Assembly (NCBI GenBank): GCA_022827185.1 | Contig: JAJDTM010000013.1 | Span: 1-64,000 of the forward strand | DNA from: Candidatus Poribacteria bacterium | GTDB lineage: Bacteria; Poribacteria; WGA-4E; WGA-3G | Reading direction: 5' to 3' | DNA: 64,000 nucleotides | Part shown: in pieces, positions 58,293 through 64,000 of the stretch | How the letters are laid out: each line of letters opens with the position of its first letter | Numbering within the stretch: the stretch's first letter is position 1 | The notes under the pieces: generated by a model | What the model saw: the letters and a program-made list of their open reading frames with translations, nothing else | Told to the model about the DNA's origin: nothing | Databases searched by the model: none | Made by a program: the position numbers and the translations under genes

Positions 58293-59243
58293 TTAGTCAG
58301 CCGCGAGATATTCCGCCGGATTCGCTTCCTGCCATTGGAACTGCAGTTCAGCCGTCTCATGTGGTTTAAACGACGTTGTTACTGTTTCAATAGCGGGTCC
58401 ACGGATGTCAATCTCGTTCAGATCAGCGGTGCCGTAGCCCAATTCATTTGCGTAATGAAAAAGCCCAATTTCTAACGGCTCAAATCCCATCGCTTTTGAT
58501 GTGACAGCATCCGCTGCGAACACATCTCCGCTTGCAACAGCAATACCGAGTGGAACAGAATCGGTGCCGCCGGGTCCGTTGCCTTGTAGTCCAACGGTGC
58601 CATCAACGATAGCGATATCGGGTTTGAGGTGGCGTGAGAGCCGGAGCAAGTTGATATTAAGCGTCTGTGCCTCGCGTGGTAACACTCGGTCTGCGTGGCT
58701 GTGGTACCCGTGCATTTTAATCCGATCCTCTTTATGCAGGGTCCCCATAATCATGTTCTTCATGGCGAGCGTCACAACGCCAGCATCATGGGTTTTGGCG
58801 ATAGCGACAGAGATGGTACATGGACACTCCAGAACTGTCTTTGGCATCCGTACAGTATCTTCCTCACGCCCTGCAAGAAAGACGTTGGTCTCTGCCCATT
58901 CGGTTTCTTGATGTAGGTCTACAAGCCGGATTGGGACATCGTATTCGGCTTGGAGTGCCTCATAACCGAAAATCTGGAAGGCTTCGCCAGAAAATTTTTC
59001 ATTCGCGCCTTCAGCGACGATTACCTCTTTCGGTGGGTGTGGTGTGCTCAACAGAAAATCCAACGCGCCTCGCATTGCATCTACATGTGACGAAGCGAGT
59101 TGATTTGTACTGGAAAGAAAATTCGGTTTCAACAGTACCTGCTCACGGACTCTCGGTGTGAGTTCCTCGCGTATATTGTCCAACGCTTCAAAAACGTTAG
59201 AACGTCGCCTGCCGGTTTTGGCAAGCCCAACTTTGGTACCCAT
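58293..59243 (-). CDS. DUF362 domain protein
   Basis: A 316-residue DUF362 protein: VLLKPNFLSS, ISVAIAKTHDAGVVTLAMKNMIMGTL (spread over 26 residues), PDIAIVDGTVGLQGNGPGG and VASGDVFAADAVTSKAMGFE. The ferredoxin-type cysteines present in some homologues are absent. Function unknown; iron-sulfur or cofactor-related roles have been proposed for relatives. Start ATG 59241-59243 with AAAGGAG upstream. It precedes the P1/PLC-like gene in one transcript. Confidence 0.88.
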   Translation of the reverse strand: MGTKVGLAKTGRRRSNVFEALDNIREELTPRVREQVLLKPNFLSSTNQLASSHVDAMRGALDFLLSTPHPPKEVIVAEGANEKFSGEAFQIFGYEALQAEYDVPIRLVDLHQETEWAETNVFLAGREEDTVRMPKTVLECPCTISVAIAKTHDAGVVTLAMKNMIMGTLHKEDRIKMHGYHSHADRVLPREAQTLNINLLRLSRHLKPDIAIVDGTVGLQGNGPGGTDSVPLGIAVASGDVFAADAVTSKAMGFEPLEIGLFHYANELGYGTADLNEIDIRGPAIETVTTSFKPHETAELQFQWQEANPAEYLAAD

Positions 59244-59299
59244 CTGTTCTCCTTTAAATTGCGCGCCCAAAAAGCACGCCTACAAGGATTGATAAACTG

Positions 59300-60184
59300 T
59301 TAGTCAAGAACGTATCTCAAAAATCCAGAATGCTTTTCCAATAGTGCATTTGCATCCGTTGCGTTCAAATCTTTGGTGAGCATTACAATAGCGAGTTTCG
59401 CTCGTCCATCCGCTTGTGCTAAAGCTGCCGTCACTGCCGCAGTGTCTACGCCAGTGACGGCTTGAACAATCCGAATACTTCGCGCAACTAACTTTGTGTT
59501 GGAGGCGTGTACATCCACCATCAGATTGTTGTAGACCTTGCCGAGTTTTATCATAGCAGCGGTTGTAAGCATGTTCAGGACCAGTTTTGTGGCTGTCCCT
59601 GCTTTTAATCGGGTGGAACCTGTGATAATCTCCGGTCCGACAATCGGTGTAATAAAATGCGTCACCCAACTCTTTAATTGTGCAGGCGGTGGGACGCAAC
59701 AGAGGAACATCGTCGTTGCCCCGATAGTGTGTGCCTCCTTCAAAGCCCCGATGACATAGGGTGTCCGCCCACTACTTGCGATTCCAACAAGTACGTCTTG
59801 AGGTGTGAGTTGCCGTTCTCGGATAGCCTGCGCGCCGCTTTCAGGTTTGTCCTCCTCACCCTCAATTGAGCGACGCAAAGCGGCATCCGCACCGGCAATT
59901 ATCCCTTGGACCATTTCCGGCGGCGTGCTGAAGGTCGGTGGACATTCGGAAGCGTCTAACACCCCCAGTCTACCGCTTGTTCCCGCGCCTACATAAAATA
60001 ACCTGCCACCTGCACGAAACGCATCAACACATAAGTCAATAGCATGCGCGATTGCATCAGATTCTGCTTCTACTGCTGCGAGTGCTTTCCGATCTTCTTC
60101 ATGGAAAATCCGAACAATTTCTGAGGTTGACTTCAGATCAATGTCGGTGGAATTCGGGTTTCGTTCTTCTGTTGTGGCTTGCAT
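59300..60184 (-). CDS. murQ: N-acetylmuramic acid 6-phosphate etherase
   Basis: A 294-residue SIS-domain enzyme that splits the lactyl ether of MurNAc-6-phosphate to GlcNAc-6-phosphate in cell-wall recycling. GGRLFYVGAGTSGRLGVLDASECPPTF includes the catalytic Glu; GIASSGRTPYVIGAL and KAGTATKLVLNMLTTAAM are diagnostic. I chose ATG 60182-60184 (MQATTEERNPNSTDIDLKS) with AAAGGA upstream; the longer frame is rejected because it overlaps the kinase gene. The kinase lies 28 nt upstream. Confidence 0.95.
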   Translation of the reverse strand: MQATTEERNPNSTDIDLKSTSEIVRIFHEEDRKALAAVEAESDAIAHAIDLCVDAFRAGGRLFYVGAGTSGRLGVLDASECPPTFSTPPEMVQGIIAGADAALRRSIEGEEDKPESGAQAIRERQLTPQDVLVGIASSGRTPYVIGALKEAHTIGATTMFLCCVPPPAQLKSWVTHFITPIVGPEIITGSTRLKAGTATKLVLNMLTTAAMIKLGKVYNNLMVDVHASNTKLVARSIRIVQAVTGVDTAAVTAALAQADGRAKLAIVMLTKDLNATDANALLEKHSGFLRYVLD

Positions 60185-60212
60185 GCGTTCCTTTGATGGC
60201 GACAATTTCTGA

Positions 60213-61121
60213 CTACAATGCTGTTCGCGCCAATAACATTGCCCCGTACGCAGGTTCATGTTTTGGCAGTAGCACTGATGCCTTTGGCCGAATTCTCGCA
60301 AGCCGATGGCGAAGTTTATCCGAAAACATCGGTTGATGGATAAGATTGCCACCACTGAGAACGATATCAAACGGCTCTATGAATTCTAACTGTTTAATCA
60401 CACTCTCTGTAGCACAAACGAGTTCATCAGCAGCCTCGTCAACAATTTCCGTTGCAACCGCGTCCGTTGTTTGCGCGGTATCGAATATTACTTCTGCTAA
60501 CTGCGCAATTTCATCTCGACTGGCTGCATGTGTCCAGCGGATCAGTTCACTCGGTTCGTTGCGTTCAAGCCTATGAAGAATTCGATTTGTCAATTCGGTT
60601 GGATTGCCTCTGCCATCAGCAGCACGAGCGACAGCCCGGAGCCCTTTTATAGCGATGTCGTAACCGCTGCCTTCATCGCCGAGTAGATACCCCCATCCAC
60701 TTGCGCGCGCTTCATCGCCATTAGCGTTGATACCGTAGACGATAGCACCTGTCCCTGAAATGACAATTACGCCCTGCTGTTTAGCAGTGCCTCCAACGAG
60801 TGCAATGTGTGCATCGTGCGTCAAGATTCTTCGGTTTTTGCTGATGCCGAGTTCATCACAAATTCGTCCTACTACTTTTCGATCTTCAGCACGCCCTAAA
60901 CCTGCCATTCCGAGACAGAAATGGATAGAACTTGCGGACGGGCTTCCTGATTTTTCACAGAGTTCTCTGATGACGTTCTCCAGGACCGCTTGCGTTTTCG
61001 CCTCACCAACGACGTGGTAATTTGATGGACCCGACTGCACTTGTGCGAGGCATTGTCCGGTTTCTGTCGTTAGGATACCAACTGTTCTCGTCCCGCCTCC
61101 ATCAATTCCGATAATGTACAT
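60213..61121 (-). CDS. BadF/BcrA-type amino-sugar kinase
   Basis: A 302-residue ASKHA-fold kinase. IGIDGGGTRTVGIL (phosphate-1 loop), FCLGMAGLGRAEDR, VISGTGAIVYG (phosphate-2), GWGYLLGDEGSGYDIAIKGL and IVLSGGNLIHQP are typical of N-acetylglucosamine kinases and the MurK-type GlcNAc/MurNAc kinases. Its place directly before murQ suggests it supplies MurNAc-6-phosphate, so a MurK-like role is likely. Confidence 0.9.
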   Translation of the reverse strand: MYIIGIDGGGTRTVGILTTETGQCLAQVQSGPSNYHVVGEAKTQAVLENVIRELCEKSGSPSASSIHFCLGMAGLGRAEDRKVVGRICDELGISKNRRILTHDAHIALVGGTAKQQGVIVISGTGAIVYGINANGDEARASGWGYLLGDEGSGYDIAIKGLRAVARAADGRGNPTELTNRILHRLERNEPSELIRWTHAASRDEIAQLAEVIFDTAQTTDAVATEIVDEAADELVCATESVIKQLEFIEPFDIVLSGGNLIHQPMFSDKLRHRLARIRPKASVLLPKHEPAYGAMLLARTAL

Positions 61122-61139
61122 GATAAGCCAGTTTGAGTT

Positions 61140-61925
61140 TTAGCGTTTAGCAAGTTGTGCTCGGAGGTGCTCTAACTCCGCTTCTGCTTCTTGGCGGCGC
61201 ATAGCTTCTTCCTGACGGAGTGCGGCTTCCTCTGCTGCCCGAGTTTCTGCCTCTACTCTCAGCTGATGCTCTTCCCGCGAAGTCGTTATCGGGGTACCAT
61301 CCGGCAAATACGGCCGTAAAAGCCTCACGTGCGTATCAAGTTGTTCCTGCCACCGAAAATGCAGATTTAACGTTTCACTGAACAGCCCGCCCTCTGCATC
61401 CGGCTCCATCTCAACGATCTCACCGAAAGCATTCCGTCGCCACCCGCGAAACTCCGCAGGCTTCTTTAACTCAGGTTGATGAATAAAGTATTCTTGAACG
61501 CCCATCTCTATTAGATAGCGTTCCACTTTTTCTTCGCGATCTTGATGCGCGGTTGCATCCGAGAGAAATTCAAACACGGTTGCGGGTACCGCCCCTTCTG
61601 CCCATGTATAAAAACTACGCCGTTGTGGAACCTTACGAACACCAAAGACGACGTAAATATCCGGAGAAAGGCATTTAGTCAGGTCCCCTTCCCGGTAGTA
61701 GATGAAGTTGTCAATCCCAATGTGAATATAGTCGTCAATTTGGAAATACCGGTAGAGTTGATCGAAAAAGAGAGCAATCTGCTCACCGTGAAACCCTGTC
61801 GCGGCCATAGGTTCATCGTCCTCGTAGGGGTATCCTTCAATATAGATGGTCGGTTTTCCAGGGGCTTTTGGAAAGACCGGTATATACTTCCTTTGATTGA
61901 ATTCAAAATTGTTTACGGTCTTCAT
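61140..61925 (-). CDS. Uma2-family PD-(D/E)XK endonuclease-like protein
   Basis: A 261-residue protein with a DUF820/Uma2 nuclease fold: SPDIYVVFG (active-site Asp) and ATVFEFLSDATAHQDREEKVERYLIEMGVQEYFI (Glu and Lys positions). The last about 50 residues are an Ala/Glu/Arg coiled coil. The family is expanded in cyanobacteria and Poribacteria-like genomes, and its biological role is unknown. Start ATG 61923-61925 with AAGGA upstream. Confidence 0.87.
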   Translation of the reverse strand: MKTVNNFEFNQRKYIPVFPKAPGKPTIYIEGYPYEDDEPMAATGFHGEQIALFFDQLYRYFQIDDYIHIGIDNFIYYREGDLTKCLSPDIYVVFGVRKVPQRRSFYTWAEGAVPATVFEFLSDATAHQDREEKVERYLIEMGVQEYFIHQPELKKPAEFRGWRRNAFGEIVEMEPDAEGGLFSETLNLHFRWQEQLDTHVRLLRPYLPDGTPITTSREEHQLRVEAETRAAEEAALRQEEAMRRQEAEAELEHLRAQLAKR

Positions 61926-62345
61926 GAGTCTTTTCCTTGTTAGTTTGTGTCTGGCACAAGCTAAGCTGCGAGTGAAGAACATGCGATTTTTTATCAGCAC
62001 TTGACAATCTACCATGAGTTCCATATAATATAACTCAAATTGCTACCTAAAGGGTTATAGGCAGCCTAAGTTATTAAGTACGCCCTATTTCGTGCAGTCG
62101 AGTCTAAAGAATGCCCCATTTTGTGCAGTGCCTTCTTTGCATTTTGTAGAAAACTCCATCAGTATAGTATTACTCAGGTTGGCACAGAACTTGCTAAATC
62201 TAAATAAACAACGTGAGTTCAATGCCAGTGTATAGATCGGTTTGCTTCCACCACAAAAGTTATGTATGGGTGGCGAGTTGGATTAATATAGTTTATCATG
62301 ATTGAAAAATAGATGCAATAAAAAACTTAATCGGGGAGGGTTAAA
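61926..62345. other. Divergent intergenic region
   Basis: Between Uma2 (minus) and the Ycf48-like gene (plus). AT-rich, with TATATTATATGG-type tracts near 62025 but no convincing -35/-10 pairs. It holds an imperfect direct repeat (CGCCCTATTTCGTGCAGT at 62082-62100 region, then TGCCCCATTTTGTGCAGT). No gene. Confidence 0.45.
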
Positions 62346-63287
62346 ATGCAGACGAGAAACTACCTCGCGCTTTTTATTTTATGTGGGAGTCTTGTTTACC
62401 TCAGTTGTACGCAAGATTCGGTGCAATTCGAGTGGCGACAGATTGAAAGCGGTACTGGAGAACATCTCTATGGGGTCCATTTTGTAGATACGGAACACGG
62501 ATGGGCAGTCGGAACTGCTGGTACGATACTATCTACTGTCAATGGTGGCATGACTTGGACTGCGGAATCTGTGGCGAAAGAGACATTCACGGAAGTTAGT
62601 TTCACGACCCCGAATAACGGTTGGCTTGCCAGCATCGGAAAGGTGCAGTATACTGGCAGCGGCGGCAAGACATGGCGCGTGCAACACCAAGCTCGCGGTG
62701 TAGGTAAGAGACCTCCGGGCATTTTGGATCTATACTTTGTGAGTACAACCGAAGGTTGGGCAGTTGGGGGTTCAGGGACTATCCTCCACACGAAAGACGG
62801 TGGCAGTCGTTGGGAAAGTCATCGAGACCTTTCAGATAAACATCTCTGGGGTGTCTATTTTGTCGATCCGCAACACGGATGGATTGTTGGTGAAGAGGGT
62901 GAAGTGCTCCATACGCGAGATGGTGGCGGACGGTGGGTTCGCCAGAGAAGTAATGTCGAGCAACCTCTATTTGCTGTCCACTTTGCGAATCCGACGCATG
63001 GATGGATTGTCGGTACAAATGGATTGATCCTGCATACCGCTGACGGTGGAAAAGTGTGGCATCGACAGAAAACGCCTGTGAATCAGAGTTTACGAGATAT
63101 AGCGTTTCGTGATGAGAGACGTGGCTGGGCAGTTGGTGAAAAAGGGTTAATTCTTCATACAACAGATGGTGGTAACCTCTGGAGCCGCTATCCTACACCG
63201 GCACAACATAACTTGCAGGACATCCACCTTCACAAAAACGCGGGTTGGATCGTCGGTGCGAAAGGGACTATTCTGCGGAGTTATTAG
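62346..63287 (+). CDS. Ycf48-like beta-propeller lipoprotein
   Basis: A 313-residue lipoprotein (lipobox LYLSC, Cys21). Seven or so blades carry HGWAVGTAGTILSTVNGG-type motifs: EGWAVGGSGTILHTKDGG, HGWIVGEEGEVLHTRDGG, HGWIVGTNGLILHTADGG, RGWAVGEKGLILHTTDGG. This is the Ycf48/BNR propeller used in photosystem II assembly in cyanobacteria; in non-phototrophs the role is unknown. GGGAGGG lies 7 nt before the ATG. Confidence 0.88.
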   Translation: MQTRNYLALFILCGSLVYLSCTQDSVQFEWRQIESGTGEHLYGVHFVDTEHGWAVGTAGTILSTVNGGMTWTAESVAKETFTEVSFTTPNNGWLASIGKVQYTGSGGKTWRVQHQARGVGKRPPGILDLYFVSTTEGWAVGGSGTILHTKDGGSRWESHRDLSDKHLWGVYFVDPQHGWIVGEEGEVLHTRDGGGRWVRQRSNVEQPLFAVHFANPTHGWIVGTNGLILHTADGGKVWHRQKTPVNQSLRDIAFRDERRGWAVGEKGLILHTTDGGNLWSRYPTPAQHNLQDIHLHKNAGWIVGAKGTILRSY

Positions 63288-63329
63288 ACAGCACAGCACA
63301 ACGAGAAAATTGGCGAGATAGGTCTCTAT

Positions 63330-64000
63330 TTAGTCCGCTTCCATCCGCAAAACTTCGTCAATGTCCCAGAGAAAAATTCCGCCGGACTCACCACTGGCAA
63401 GCGTTCTACCATCTGAAGAGAACGCGACTACTGAAACAGAACTCTTATTTTCCGTTAAAGTAACCAATCCCTGACCTGTGGTTGGATTCCACAAACGGAG
63501 TCCATCTATTCCGCCAGTCGCAAGTAAAGTTCCATCCGGAGAAAAGGCTACAGAATAGATATCGCTGGTGTGGGCAGTCGTTGGGTTTTTCTCATGACCT
63601 GTCAGCGTCAACCGTTTCTCACCAGTAGGGACATGCCACAAACGGATTGTAGGATCCTTAAATCCACCGCCGCTTGCCAGAACCTGTCCATTTGGCGAAA
63701 ATGCGAGGGTCTCAACACCGTATTTCTCTGGAAACGTGTTTAGCAAACTACCGGTCTCAACATTCCATAAATGAATTTTTGATAACCACCCGCCAGTTGC
63801 AAGCAGCTGTCCATCTGGCGAAAACACGACTGTCCTAAATTCCCTATCGTTTCCCTTGAAAATTTTCAGCAATTCACCTGTCTCTACATCCCACAGTTGA
63901 ACTGTTGCGTCTCTACCGACACTCGCAAGTGTTTGGCCCTCCGGAGAAAACGCGAACGCATTGATCCTTTCATGTTCTGAAATGGTTTTCAGGAGCCCAC
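63330..64000 (-). CDS. WD40-repeat protein, cut by the window edge
   Basis: An open frame from 63330 to the right edge with at least 223 residues and no start inside the window. Blades include AFSPEGQTLASVGRDATVQL, FSPDGQLLATGGWLSKIHLW, FSPNGQVLASGGG, FSPDGTLLATGGIDGLRLW and FSSDGRTLASGESGGIFLW. It is a WD40 propeller, probably the C-terminal end of a longer protein. It converges with the Ycf48-like gene, 42 nt apart. Confidence 0.88.
   Translation of the reverse strand, partial: GLLKTISEHERINAFAFSPEGQTLASVGRDATVQLWDVETGELLKIFKGNDREFRTVVFSPDGQLLATGGWLSKIHLWNVETGSLLNTFPEKYGVETLAFSPNGQVLASGGGFKDPTIRLWHVPTGEKRLTLTGHEKNPTTAHTSDIYSVAFSPDGTLLATGGIDGLRLWNPTTGQGLVTLTENKSSVSVVAFSSDGRTLASGESGGIFLWDIDEVLRMEAD

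Noticed and set aside
60185..60370. Longer murQ start (62 extra codons)
   Set aside because: It overlaps the kinase gene and has no similarity to MurQ; the internal ATG has AAAGGA.
62346..63287. Evidence for photosynthesis (Ycf48)
   Set aside because: Ycf48-like propellers are widespread in non-phototrophs; no photosystem gene is present in the window.

Overview
The window is a moderate-GC bacterial chromosome segment carrying about 47 protein genes, nearly all on the minus strand, and no rRNA or tRNA gene that I can see. Its content points to a Candidatus Poribacteria-like or related Planctomycetes-adjacent, sponge/marine-type organism: an arylsulfatase, a DUF1549/DUF1553 protein, PmoA-like and Gfo/Idh/MocA genes, DUF4432, Uma2, BCCT osmolyte carriers, a DUF3352 lipoprotein, and a very high density of short palindromic and MITE-like repeats in almost every intergenic gap. 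The taxon is inferred from gene content only.

Layout. 0-6 kb: the end of an IS630-type transposase, an FG-GAP propeller protein, a GNAT acetyltransferase, then ilvB-ilvN-ilvC behind a near-consensus promoter and a T-box leader. 6-18 kb: Mn/Fe superoxide dismutase, an AddB-like nuclease, metG, holB, tmk, a lactonase, then a thiolase/enoyl-CoA hydratase pair and a cupin. 18-27 kb: ilvD, a small lipoprotein, a K+-dependent membrane pyrophosphatase, folC, glyA and a STAS protein. 27-44 kb: accessory and catabolic genes (PQQ/TolB propeller lipoprotein on the plus strand, Fe-alcohol dehydrogenase, DUF1080-like and DUF1549/1553 secreted proteins, SDR epimerase, gamma-glutamyltransferase, Gfo/Idh oxidoreductase, PmoA-like, second STAS protein, sulfatase, bicupin, DUF711), then accA. 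45-53 kb: two tandem paralogous BCCT transporters behind a porin, then a DUF3352 lipoprotein and a DUF4432 protein. 53-64 kb: a small plus-strand cluster (HD, nucleotidyltransferase, DUF4177), a membrane protein, SBP56, a P1/PLC-like nuclease, DUF362, murQ with a sugar kinase, Uma2, a Ycf48-like lipoprotein and a truncated WD40 gene.

How genes work together. ilvB, ilvN, ilvC and the separate ilvD make most of the branched-chain amino acid pathway. murQ and the BadF/BcrA-type kinase form a cell-wall sugar recycling pair. The porin and two BCCT carriers look like an osmolyte or betaine uptake set.

The most unusual feature is a roughly 90-nt element placed directly before the start codons of ilvN, folC, ggt and hppA. 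It carries an invariant 13-nt loop closed by a 4-bp stem whose sequence differs between loci but stays paired, and ends in a GCAAGG Shine-Dalgarno. Two MITE families with recognisable target-site duplications (10 bp and 5 bp) were also found; two copies of one bracket holB.
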